From assembly GCA_026387515.1 (NCBI GenBank), contig JAPLLP010000221.1, positions 1,466 through 11,722 on the forward strand: a stretch of DNA of 10,257 nt, given 5' to 3'. The position numbers were made by a program, and so were the translations under genes. Origin of the DNA: Candidatus Omnitrophota bacterium (lineage in GTDB: Bacteria; Omnitrophota; Koll11; Gygaellales; Profunditerraquicolaceae). Below, one piece after another: positions 1 through 6,777 of this stretch. Positions within the stretch are counted from its first letter, which is position 1, and each line of letters starts with the position of its first letter. The notes beneath the pieces are model-generated. The model was given only the letters and a program-made list of their open reading frames with translations, had not been told where the DNA came from and ran no database searches.

Positions 1-343
1 CGCTTATATCCGCCTGATAGTTACCAGGGGCGAGGGAGATCTGGGGCTTGATCCGCGTAAATGCAAGGCCGGTTCAACCATAATTATTATTACCGATAAA
101 ATTGCTTTGTATCCGGAGAAATTATACAGGGAGGGATTAAAGATTGTAACTGTACCGACAGTAAGAAATTTACCTGAGGCGTTAAATCCTCAGATTAAAT
201 CTTTAAACTATCTCAACAATATTCTGGCAAAGATCGAGGCAGCAAATGCAAATTGTGATGAGGCGATTATGCTTGATTCTTTAGGATATGTTGCAGAGTG
301 TACCGGAGATAATATCTTTATTGTAAAAAATAACTATATTTAA
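1..343 (+). pseudogene. ilvE: Branched-chain amino acid aminotransferase, N-terminal/central part, prematurely ended
   Basis: This is a fragment of a fold-type IV, PLP-dependent branched-chain aminotransferase, the enzyme that interconverts valine, leucine and isoleucine with their 2-oxo acids using glutamate. The reading frame enters from the left edge (first full codon at position 2) and gives [19 protein letters not shown], then a segment with the motif [12 protein letters not shown]. The lysine at 197-199 aligns with the PLP-binding lysine (K159 of E. coli IlvE). The frame continues through [16 protein letters not shown] and hits a TAA at 341-343, exactly where the family goes on with a Y/FTPP...GITRD segment. 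The PLP-phosphate-binding GITRD and SGTAAE regions are therefore absent, so this piece could not form an active enzyme. The C-terminal end of the same gene reappears at 484-585. I see homology by motif only. Decay and an assembly misjoin are both possible. Confidence 0.85.
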
Positions 344-410
344 GTCAATATAACTTATACACACATCTGTTTAAATTTACAAAACTAAAAAATTTAGTAA
401 CTTGTGACTG

Positions 411-442
411 AGTTCTTTCTGTTTAAAAGCAAGAATTTTTTT
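411..442 (+). terminator. Weak A/U-rich terminator-like hairpin
   Basis: The arms AGTTCTT (411-417) and AAGAATT (431-437) can pair over seven positions, including one G-U pair, around a 13-base loop. The T run extends through 442. The stem is poor in G+C, so termination would be inefficient. Its place ahead of the promoter at 452-480 fits an end-of-transcript signal, but chance in AT-rich DNA is a real alternative. Confidence 0.25.
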
Positions 443-451
443 CTGCAAAAC

Positions 452-480
452 TTGATTAAACTATTGATTTGTTGTATAGT
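452..480 (+). promoter_or_regulatory. Candidate sigma70-type promoter for the mcsA-mcsB-clpC transcript
   Basis: TTGATT at 452-457 (consensus TTGACA) and TATAGT at 475-480 (consensus TATAAT) are separated by exactly 17 bases. Transcription would begin near 487, giving a leader of about 100 bases before mcsA. No CtsR heptad repeat (GGTCAAA type) and no CIRCE inverted repeat is visible around it, so the classical heat-shock repressors of this module do not appear to act here. The surrounding AT richness raises the chance of a coincidental match. Confidence 0.45.
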
Positions 481-483
481 ATT

Positions 484-585
484 TTGGACGGCAGGGTTAT
501 TGGTCGAGGTAAGCCCGGAAAATTAACTGCTAGCCTTTTGAAAAAGTTTAGAGAACTGACTAGAAAAGAAGGGGTTAAGTATTAA
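484..585 (+). pseudogene. ilvE: Branched-chain aminotransferase, detached C-terminal end
   Basis: The frame starting at 484 reads LDGRVIGRGKPGKLTASLLKK, then FRELTRKEGVKY, and stops with TAA at 583-585. This matches the family's C-terminal pattern of a VDGR-IG-GKPG-IT motif followed by an amphipathic final helix. It lies in a different frame (position 1 mod 3) from the upstream ilvE part (2 mod 3), and its nearest upstream in-frame stop is at 457-459. There is no start codon or ribosome binding site of its own, so it is a remnant. The stop is one base from the mcsA ATG, which suggests that in the ancestral arrangement ilvE and mcsA were translationally coupled neighbours. Confidence 0.75.
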
Positions 586-586
586 T

Positions 587-1093
587 ATGCTTTGTAATCT
601 TTGCGGTAAAAATCCGGCTACGGTTCATTTAACCGAGATACTTGATGAGCAGATGAATGAGTTGCATCTATGCGAAGAGTGCGCAAGGCACAAGAGCGCA
701 GCCATGGAGCAACAGTTTGGCTTAAGTGATCTTTTGGCAGGGATGGCGGAGTTTGATAAGCCGGAGACTGCGAAAGAGAAAGAGGGCGCGGTTATTTTAA
801 AATGCCAGAATTGCGGATTGACTTATGCTGATTTTAAGAAAATCGGAAGGCTTGGTTGCGGCGAATGTTACAACACCTTTAAGAAATACCTTAGTCCTTT
901 ATTAAAGCGTATTCACGGTTCAATCCAGCATACCGGTAAGTCTCCGCTTAAGGTGACCAAGGTTTTAAAGAAGAAAATTGATGCGCAGGAGTTACGTAAC
1001 CGCCTGCAAAGAGCAGTTGAATCTGAGGCTTTTGAAGAGGCAGCTAGATTGCGCGATCAGATAAAAGAACTTGAAAAGAAGGAACAAATTTAA
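587..1093 (+). CDS. mcsA: McsA, zinc-finger activator of the protein arginine kinase McsB
   Basis: McsA is the zinc-binding partner that activates McsB and helps route substrates to ClpC. The 168-residue protein has the family's usual size and layout. A first CXXC pair lies at C3/C6 with a second at C29/C32. A further zinc-type set lies at C73/C76 and C91/C94, in KCQNCG and GCGECY. A charged C-terminal UVR domain spans about residues 132-163 (LRNRLQRAVESEAFEEAARL and following), the same motif type found in the ClpC middle region. The start at 587 is supported by the conserved MLCNLCGK-type N-terminus and an AAGGGG tract about 12 bases upstream. mcsB follows after 2 bases. In Firmicutes the gene sits behind ctsR, but here the upstream gene is an ilvE remnant. 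Confidence 0.93.
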   Translation: MLCNLCGKNPATVHLTEILDEQMNELHLCEECARHKSAAMEQQFGLSDLLAGMAEFDKPETAKEKEGAVILKCQNCGLTYADFKKIGRLGCGECYNTFKKYLSPLLKRIHGSIQHTGKSPLKVTKVLKKKIDAQELRNRLQRAVESEAFEEAARLRDQIKELEKKEQI

Positions 1094-1095
1094 GA

Positions 1096-2142
1096 ATGCA
1101 GTTAAATGATTTGTTAAATCATACGAGTGAATGGCTTAAGGGAAGCGGCCCTAATTCTGATATCGTTATATCTAGCCGCATACGCCTTGCGCGTAATTTG
1201 GATAAACTCATTTTCCCGCATTGGGCAGATAGTGTCCAAAGTCAGGCAGCCTTAGATACTATTAAAGAGTGCGTGCTTAAAGTTGATAGCCTTAAGCATG
1301 CGACATTCTTCAAATTATCTGAACTGGATAGCGTAGATAAGCAGTTCTTAGTAGAGAGGCATCTTATGTCTTTAGATCATGCCCAGAAAAGCGGGGATAA
1401 AGCTGTTGTGGTAGATAATGAAGAAGTAATTTCTGTAATGATTAATGAGGAAGACCATATTCGTATGCAGGTGATGCAATCAGGATTTAATCTTTTCGAA
1501 GCTTGGGATATTATAAAAAAAATTGACGATGATTTGGCTCGAGAATTAAATTTTGCCTTCTTGCCGGACTGGGGATATCTTACTGCATGTCCTACTAATG
1601 CTGGCACAGGGATGCGTGGTTCAGTAATGTTGCATTTGCCGGCCCTAGTAATGTCTCGTGCTATTGATAGAGTGTTAGCAGCTATCGCTAAATTAAGCTT
1701 TACTACACGCGGACTTTACGGCGAAGGTACGCAGGCTATGGGTAATTTCTTTCAAATCTCCAATCAGATATCCCTAGGTCCTAGTGAAGATGAAATTATC
1801 GAAAGCATTAACGGATTAATCCGGCAGATAATTGAACAGGAAAACCAGGCCAGGCAGGCGCTACTTTCTAAAAATAGACCCCTGCTTGAGGATAGGATCA
1901 ATCGTTCGCTTGGCATATTGAAAAGCGCCAGGATTATAACCAGCCAGGAGACTATAGAGCTGCTTTCTATGGTAAGATTAGGAAGTGATTTAGATATGAT
2001 TAAGGGTGTTAACCGCAGGGCGATAAATGAATTATTTATTATTACTCAGCCGGCGCATCTGCAGAAGATAGAAAATAAGAAGATTTCTGCGGAAGAGCGC
2101 GACTTAAAGAGGGCGGAATTAATTCGTGATAAACTAAAATAA
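1096..2142 (+). CDS. mcsB: McsB, protein arginine kinase
   Basis: McsB phosphorylates arginine side chains of proteins from ATP, and phosphoarginine serves as the degradation tag read by ClpC-ClpP. The protein resembles the catalytic domain of phosphagen kinases. Visible landmarks are SSRIRLARN (26-34, nucleotide-site arginines), NEEDHIR (117-123, catalytic glutamate loop), TACPTNAGTGMRGSVMLHLP (163-182, with C165 and N168) and RGLYGEG (205-211, with E210). Near the C-terminus, RDLKRA at 335-340 fits the RDxxRA phosphoarginine-binding pocket described for Gram-positive McsB. The length of 348 residues is typical, and no active-site residue looks missing. The gene begins 2 bases after mcsA, with an AAGGA ribosome site inside the mcsA end, so the two are probably co-translated. 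Confidence 0.95.
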   Translation: MQLNDLLNHTSEWLKGSGPNSDIVISSRIRLARNLDKLIFPHWADSVQSQAALDTIKECVLKVDSLKHATFFKLSELDSVDKQFLVERHLMSLDHAQKSGDKAVVVDNEEVISVMINEEDHIRMQVMQSGFNLFEAWDIIKKIDDDLARELNFAFLPDWGYLTACPTNAGTGMRGSVMLHLPALVMSRAIDRVLAAIAKLSFTTRGLYGEGTQAMGNFFQISNQISLGPSEDEIIESINGLIRQIIEQENQARQALLSKNRPLLEDRINRSLGILKSARIITSQETIELLSMVRLGSDLDMIKGVNRRAINELFIITQPAHLQKIENKKISAEERDLKRAELIRDKLK

Positions 2143-2164
2143 TTAATCAGGGGGAGGGAGTTTA

Positions 2165-4579
2165 ATGTTTAATCGTTTTACTGAAAGAGCGCGAAAAGTT
2201 ATCATCCTAGCTAAAGAAGAGGCAAGGCGTTTTAATCACGATTATATTGGAACAGAGCATATACTTTTGGGCCTTATTCGTGAAGGCGAAGGCGTAGCTA
2301 GCACTGTATTGCAGAAGCTTGGGCTATCTTTGGAAAATATCCGCATTGAAGTTGAAAAGCTTGTGCAGCCAGGGCCCACAACTCAGATTATCGGCGATAT
2401 TCCATTTACCCCCAGAGCAAAGAAGGCATTAGAGTTGGCTGCTGAGGAGGCGCGTTCTTTAGGGCATAATTATATCGGTACAGAGCATCTGCTTTTGGGC
2501 CTTATACGCGAAGGAGAGGGAGTGGCGAGCCAGGTATTATTGAATTTAGGCTTGGATCTGAATACGGTGCGTAATGAAGTAATGGAACTTTTAGGTTCAG
2601 CGCTTCCCGGGTTTGGGCAGAATCAGCCTGCTAAAACCAAGACCCCGGCTCTGGATGCCTTTGGCCGTGATTTAACCACCCTGGCCAAAGAGAATAAGCT
2701 CGATCCGGTAATCGACCGTATCCAGGAGATCGAACGCGTGATCCAAATCCTCTCCCGCCGCACCAAGAATAATCCGGTTTTATTGGGAGAGGCAGGGGTG
2801 GGTAAGACTGCGATCGTTGAGGGCTTGGCCCAATTGATCATAGCCGGCAATGTGCCGGAGCTCCTGCGCGGCAAACGTAACGTGGTGCTGGATCTGGCGT
2901 TAATGATCGCCGGGACAAAATACCGCGGACAGTTTGAGGAACGCATCAAGGCAGTCATGGAGGAGATCAAACGTTCCCAGGATGTGATCATTTTTATAGA
3001 CGAACTACATACTCTTGTGGGAGCAGGGGCTGCCGAGGGGGCGATCGATGCTTCTAATATCTTGAAGCCCGCTCTTTCGCGCGGCGAGATACAGTGTATT
3101 GGCGCCACTACCCTTGATGAATACCGTAAATATATTGAGAAGGACGCGGCCTTGGAGCGGAGGTTCCAGACTATCATGGTCGAACCGCCTTCGGTGACGC
3201 AGACCATTGAGATCCTTAAAGGGCTGCGGGACAAATACGAGGCGCATCATCGCGTAACCTTTAAAGACGAGGCTTTGGAAGCCGCGGCAAAATTATCCGA
3301 TCGTTATATCTCGGGCAGATTTCTTCCGGACAAGGCGATTGACTTAATCGATGAGGCCGGTTCCCGTGCCAGGCTTAATGTGCTGATTGTTCCTCCGGAT
3401 ATAAAAAAATTAGAAGGTAAGGTAGAGAATATCAGGAAAGAGAAAGAGTCTTTTATAAAAAGCCAGGATTTTGAAAAAGCTGCCTCTTTGCGGGATCAAG
3501 AGAGGATCGCCCGTCAAGAACTGGAACAGTTAAATCGGGAATGGTCCCAGGCCAAGGATAAGATGCGGCCTGAGGTAGGCGAAGAGGAGATCGCAAAGAT
3601 TGTCTCGCAATGGACCGGCATACCGTTAATCCGGCTTGAGGAAAAAGAAAGCGAAAAATTACTCAAGATAGAAGAAGAGTTACACAAGCGCGTAGTGGGA
3701 CAGGATGAGGCCATTGGCGCCATTGCGCATGCTGTGCGGCGTTCGCGCGCTGGCATCAAAGACCCCCGTCGTCCGATAGGATCGTTTATTTTCTTAGGCC
3801 CTACGGGAGTAGGCAAAACTCTGCTTGCCCGCGCGTTGGCAGAATACATGTTTGGCGATGAAGATGCTTTAGTGCAGTTGGATATGTCGGAGTACATGGA
3901 AAAATTCAATGTCTCCCGCCTTATCGGCGCTCCTCCGGGATATGTGGGTTATGAAGAAGGCGGACAGCTCACCGAAAAGGTGCGCCGCAGGCCGTATTCG
4001 GTGATCCTGCTGGATGAGATCGAAAAGGCGCATCCGGATGTATTCAATTTATTGCTGCAGGTATTTGAAGACGGCAGGCTTACCGATAGCTTTGCCCGTA
4101 AGGTAGATTTTAGGAATACGGTGATGATCATGACTTCTAACGTGGGAGCGGAATTGATCCGTAAGAGCGGATCTTTGGGTTTTAAGACCCAGAGAGATGA
4201 GATTACCTATGAAGAGATGAAGACCAAACTTCTTGACGAGGTAAAACGCACCTTTAAGCCGGAGTTCCTAAACCGTATCGACGATATTATTGTTTTTAAG
4301 CAGCTGTCCAGAGAAGACCTGCAACGCATCATAGAGATAGAATTGAAGAATGTGGCTCTAAGGCTAAAAGAGCAGAATGTGGCTTTAGAGGTTTCCTTTG
4401 AGGCAAAGCAATTTCTCATCGATAAAGGTTTTGACCCGGTTTTCGGGGCCAGGCCTTTAAAAAGGACTATCCAGAGGTTTATTGAGGATCCTCTGGCAAA
4501 CGAGATAATCTCTAAGAGATTTACCGCGGGCTCAGCTATTAAGGTGAGTAAAAAGAATGAAGAGCTGGTTTTTGAATAA
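2165..4579 (+). CDS. clpC: ClpC, AAA+ unfoldase of the ClpCP protease
   Basis: ClpC is a hexameric AAA+ unfoldase that feeds proteins, including phosphoarginine-tagged ones, into ClpP. The 804-residue protein shows two Clp_N repeats (about 1-70 and 80-144) whose [19 protein letters not shown] cores lie exactly 76 residues apart. The first ATPase domain has Walker A GEAGVGKT (208-215), Walker B IIFIDE (275-280) and an arginine-finger ERRF (331-334). A UVR-containing coiled middle domain lies at about 413-460. The second ATPase domain has Walker A GPTGVGKT (545-552) and Walker B VILLDE (613-618). LGF at 671-673 matches the ClpP-docking tripeptide loop. All expected elements are intact. The start is preceded by a strong GGGGGAGGGAG tract (2150-2160). 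The gene follows mcsB by 22 bases and overlaps mlaE by 23. Confidence 0.97.
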   Translation: MFNRFTERARKVIILAKEEARRFNHDYIGTEHILLGLIREGEGVASTVLQKLGLSLENIRIEVEKLVQPGPTTQIIGDIPFTPRAKKALELAAEEARSLGHNYIGTEHLLLGLIREGEGVASQVLLNLGLDLNTVRNEVMELLGSALPGFGQNQPAKTKTPALDAFGRDLTTLAKENKLDPVIDRIQEIERVIQILSRRTKNNPVLLGEAGVGKTAIVEGLAQLIIAGNVPELLRGKRNVVLDLALMIAGTKYRGQFEERIKAVMEEIKRSQDVIIFIDELHTLVGAGAAEGAIDASNILKPALSRGEIQCIGATTLDEYRKYIEKDAALERRFQTIMVEPPSVTQTIEILKGLRDKYEAHHRVTFKDEALEAAAKLSDRYISGRFLPDKAIDLIDEAGSRARLNVLIVPPDIKKLEGKVENIRKEKESFIKSQDFEKAASLRDQERIARQELEQLNREWSQAKDKMRPEVGEEEIAKIVSQWTGIPLIRLEEKESEKLLKIEEELHKRVVGQDEAIGAIAHAVRRSRAGIKDPRRPIGSFIFLGPTGVGKTLLARALAEYMFGDEDALVQLDMSEYMEKFNVSRLIGAPPGYVGYEEGGQLTEKVRRRPYSVILLDEIEKAHPDVFNLLLQVFEDGRLTDSFARKVDFRNTVMIMTSNVGAELIRKSGSLGFKTQRDEITYEEMKTKLLDEVKRTFKPEFLNRIDDIIVFKQLSREDLQRIIEIELKNVALRLKEQNVALEVSFEAKQFLIDKGFDPVFGARPLKRTIQRFIEDPLANEIISKRFTAGSAIKVSKKNEELVFE

Positions 4580-5384
4580 GAAGATCTATATCGAAGAGGG
4601 GCTGAATAAGTTTTTCCTTAATTTCGGCCGCAGAACCATTGCCTTTGTATACTTTCTGGGCGGATTAGGGACTCTCACAGGAATGTGTTTTTATCAAATG
4701 TTCCTGCCGCCTTTTAAAAAAGAGAGTATCCTGGAACAGGCCAAAAGGGCAGGTTTTGATTCTCTGGGTATCGTGTCACTGGTTGCGCTTTTCATGGGTT
4801 TTATCTATGCCTTGCAGACCGCCTATTTTATGCAGCGCCTCGGCTCGGAGATTTATATAGCAAGCCTGGTGGCTATTTCTTTGGTGCGGGAACTCGGGCC
4901 GGTTATTACCGGTCTGGTCGTGGCAGGCAGGGTGGGAGCGGCTATTACCGCGGAGTTGGGAACTATGCAGGTCACCGAACAGATCGATGCCTTGGAGACG
5001 CTGGCCACCAATCCCATAAAATACCTGGTAGTGCCGCGGGTTATAGCGCTGAGCCTGATGTTGCCGCTATTGACTTTGTATGCCGACTTTGTGGGCATAT
5101 TGGGTAGCTATATGATCTGTGTCTATAAATTAGGCATATCCTCTAACATGTATATTCATGCGACTTTTACCGCGCTGTTTTTTAAGGATTTATGGACCGG
5201 CCTGGCAAAGACCGTTTTCTTCGGATTGATCATCGCCACAGTGAGTTGTTATGAGGCATTTAACGTCGAAGGCGGAGCGGAAGGGGTAGGGCAGGCAACT
5301 ACCAAAGCGGTGGTTAAGACCTTTATTATGATTATCGCCGCGGATTGTTTCTTTACCGCGCTGTTTTATTTTATATTTCCTTAA
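4557..5384 (+). CDS. mlaE: MlaE-family ABC transporter permease (phospholipid/lipid transport)
   Basis: This is the integral inner-membrane permease of an Mla-type transporter that moves phospholipids or related lipids between the inner and outer membranes. The 275-residue protein has hydrophobic spans at about 27-48, 70-92, 98-123, 160-190, 213-232 and 253-275. Family hallmarks are RELGP (111-115), GRVGAAITAELGTM (124-137), EQIDALE (141-147), the following NPIKYLVVPR, and the C-terminal CYEAFNVEGGAEGVGQATT (231-249). The ATG at 4557 lies inside the clpC end, with AAGGTGAG about 8 bases upstream, so translation is probably coupled to clpC. mlaF follows after 4 bases. It fits the MlaE/YrbE family; the exact lipid cannot be read from sequence. 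Confidence 0.92.
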   Translation: MKSWFLNKKIYIEEGLNKFFLNFGRRTIAFVYFLGGLGTLTGMCFYQMFLPPFKKESILEQAKRAGFDSLGIVSLVALFMGFIYALQTAYFMQRLGSEIYIASLVAISLVRELGPVITGLVVAGRVGAAITAELGTMQVTEQIDALETLATNPIKYLVVPRVIALSLMLPLLTLYADFVGILGSYMICVYKLGISSNMYIHATFTALFFKDLWTGLAKTVFFGLIIATVSCYEAFNVEGGAEGVGQATTKAVVKTFIMIIAADCFFTALFYFIFP

Positions 5385-5388
5385 AGTC

Positions 5389-6116
5389 ATGATTGATATA
5401 GTCAAGGTAAGTAAGCATTTTAACGGCCATAAAGTCCTGGACAAGCTTAGTCTTAAGGTTGAGCAGGGTCAGACTTGCGTGATCATCGGCCGCTCCGGTT
5501 GCGGGAAATCCGTTTTATTGAAACATGTTGTGGGGATCTTGAAGCCCGACAGCGGTAAGATCATGATTAACGGACAGAACATCACTGATTTAACAGATAA
5601 GGCGTTGGATGCCGTGCGCATGAAGATCGGAATGGTTTTCCAGGGGGGAGCGCTTTTTGATTCCATGACCGTAGGAGAGAATGTCGGGTTTGGCCTTATC
5701 GAACACAATCATATCAGCCGCAGAGAATTGCTGGAGCGTGTGGAAGAGTCATTATGTATGGTGGACCTTTGCGGCATTGAGAACCTTTGGCCTGCACAGT
5801 TAAGCGGCGGCATGAAGAAGCGCGTGGCCCTGGCCCGGGCCCTTCCGGGGTGGATCCGATCACTGCGGACAGCATTAACGAGCTTATTCGCAGTATGCAC
5901 GATAAACTTAAAGTTACTTCCATTGTGGTCACCCACGATATGAAGAGCGCTTATCGCGTAGGAGATAAATTAGCTATGTTATATCAGGGCGCAATAATTG
6001 CGGAAGGCACGCCAGAAGAGATACAGAAGACCAGGAATCCGGTAGTGCACCAGTTTATTAACGGCCTGGCTAAAGGGCCGATCACGGAAACCATAGACCA
6101 CTATAGGGAACACTAA
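5389..6116 (+). pseudogene. mlaF: MlaF-type ABC transporter ATPase, frameshifted by an internal deletion
   Basis: This is the ATPase subunit of the Mla lipid transporter, split over two frames. The first part (from ATG 5389) has Walker A GRSGCGKS (34-41), Q-loop VFQGGALF (Q85) and the ABC signature LSGGM (138-142), followed by KKRVALARAL. From about 5845 that frame becomes unrelated. The homologous sequence resumes in another frame at 5847 as GVDPITADSINELIRSMHDK and continues to VTHD, with the switch histidine at 5934-5936, ending at 6114-6116. E. coli MlaF has 14 residues (ALEPDLIMFDEPFV) between the two, and here only two bases remain. About 40 bases are therefore missing, including Walker B and its catalytic glutamate. 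Restoring them would give about 255 residues, a normal length. The break sits beside a GC-rich palindrome GGCCCGGGCC (5832-5841). As written, the product cannot hydrolyse ATP. Confidence 0.85.
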
Positions 6117-6128
6117 AAGGGTCAGGGG

Positions 6129-6161
6129 AATTAAACCTAACCACCAGAGGCAGGTTTAATT
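6129..6161 (+). promoter_or_regulatory. Perfect 10-bp inverted repeat ahead of mlaD
   Basis: AATTAAACCT (6129-6138) and AGGTTTAATT (6152-6161) are perfect inverted copies around a 13-base loop. Two further G-U pairs are possible at the base. The hairpin ends only about two bases before the strong AGGAGG ribosome site of mlaD (6164-6169). It could act as a weak terminator or attenuator, as an mRNA-stabilising stem, or as a modulator of ribosome access. A competing CCTAA/TTAGG pairing (6136-6140 with 6162-6166) would touch the ribosome site but is much shorter than the main stem. Its function is unproven. Confidence 0.5.
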
Positions 6162-6174
6162 TTAGGAGGATAAA

Positions 6175-6768
6175 ATGATGTTGAAAGTAGGCGTCTTTAT
6201 TTTTTTTGGCCTGGTGATCTTGATCCTTTTTGTATTAATGATCGGTAATTTCCGCACCTGGAGCCTGGGTTACCGGGTTAACGTCATCTTTAATTTTGTC
6301 AATGGCGTTAAAGTGGGGGCGCCGGTGCGTTTCGCCGGGGTGGATGTGGGAGAGGTAAAAGACATTAATATTGTATTTGTTGATGGTAACCCGCTTTCCA
6401 AGGTAAAAGTGGTATGTTGGGTGAAGAATATTGTTAAAATCCCGGCAGATTCTACGGTCTGGGTTAATTCCTTAGGGTTTTTAGGGGAGAAATATGTAGA
6501 AATAATGCCGGGTACGGATTATAAGAATGCAATAGGGGAGAATCAATCTTTGACAGGCCATGATCCGATTGCCATGCAAGAAGTATCGGAGCTTGCCAAA
6601 AATGTGGTTAAGGATATCGATGATACTTTGGTAAAGATTAAGAGCGGCGAAGGAACTATCGGTAAGCTTCTTTACGATGACACCGTTTATAAAGAATTGG
6701 AAGCATTGGTCAGGGAGCTCAGGCTTAATCCTTGGAAGATTTTCTGGAAGGCCAAAGAAAAGAAATAG
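6175..6768 (+). CDS. mlaD: MlaD-type MCE-domain lipid-binding protein
   Basis: MlaD is the periplasmic substrate-binding subunit, anchored in the inner membrane, that works with MlaE and MlaF and forms a hexameric lipid channel. The 197-residue protein opens with an anchor helix (about 4-24, VGVFIFFGLVILILFVLMIG). An MCE domain follows at about 34-112, with VRFAGVDVGEVKDI and SLGFLGEKYVEIMPG recognisable. The tail carries the SGEGTIGKLLYDD motif (157-169) and ends NPWKIFWKAKEKK. It is short for the group but has no sign of a break. The start is either ATG 6175 or the adjacent ATG 6178: the AGGAGG at 6164-6169 is 5 bases from the first and 8 from the second, so the second may be preferred. No mlaB or mlaC is visible in the window. 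Confidence 0.9.
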   Translation: MMLKVGVFIFFGLVILILFVLMIGNFRTWSLGYRVNVIFNFVNGVKVGAPVRFAGVDVGEVKDINIVFVDGNPLSKVKVVCWVKNIVKIPADSTVWVNSLGFLGEKYVEIMPGTDYKNAIGENQSLTGHDPIAMQEVSELAKNVVKDIDDTLVKIKSGEGTIGKLLYDDTVYKELEALVRELRLNPWKIFWKAKEKK

Positions 6769-6777
6769 GATTATAAG

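Larger units (their letters stand above)
344..483. other. AT-rich, intergenic-like segment interrupting ilvE
   Basis: These 140 bases lie where about 59 codons (about 177 bases) of aminotransferase core should be. All three forward frames are stopped within a short distance, and none shows the expected GITRD or GTAAE residues. The composition is strongly A/T and unlike the flanking coding DNA. The segment holds a weak hairpin with a T run (411-442) and a sigma70-like promoter (452-480), so it looks like a true intergenic spacer placed inside a gene. No terminal repeats or target-site duplication are visible that would mark a mobile element. Confidence 0.7.

Noticed and set aside
320..348. Minus-strand promoter-like pair TTGACT and TACAAT with 17-base spacing
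   Set aside because: It is AT-rich sequence straddling the ilvE stop, and no minus-strand gene lies downstream of it. Chance match is the better explanation.
344..586. CtsR operator or CIRCE element upstream of mcsA
   Set aside because: I looked for the GGTCAAA-type direct repeat and the TTAGCACTC/GAGTGCTAA inverted repeat and found neither.
2249..2532. Near-identical repeated DNA 228 bases apart
   Set aside because: This is the known duplicated Clp_N motif of ClpC (76 codons apart), not an independent repeat or mobile element.
2165..3000. Rise in G+C within clpC, from roughly 45% before about 2640 to roughly 57% just after, by hand count
   Set aside because: The later part of clpC falls back, and the protein is continuous and typical throughout. 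It does not support a recombination boundary by itself.
2623..3234. Long antisense open frame inside clpC
   Set aside because: The opposite strand encodes a fully conserved ClpC ATPase domain. The antisense translation is serine/arginine-rich with no recognisable motif, as expected for a shadow of biased codons.
5787..6116. Programmed ribosomal frameshifting as the explanation for split mlaF
   Set aside because: A frameshift would not restore the missing Walker B residues. About 40 bases are absent, and no slippery heptamer with a pseudoknot is evident at the junction. The same reasoning applies to radA at 7426.
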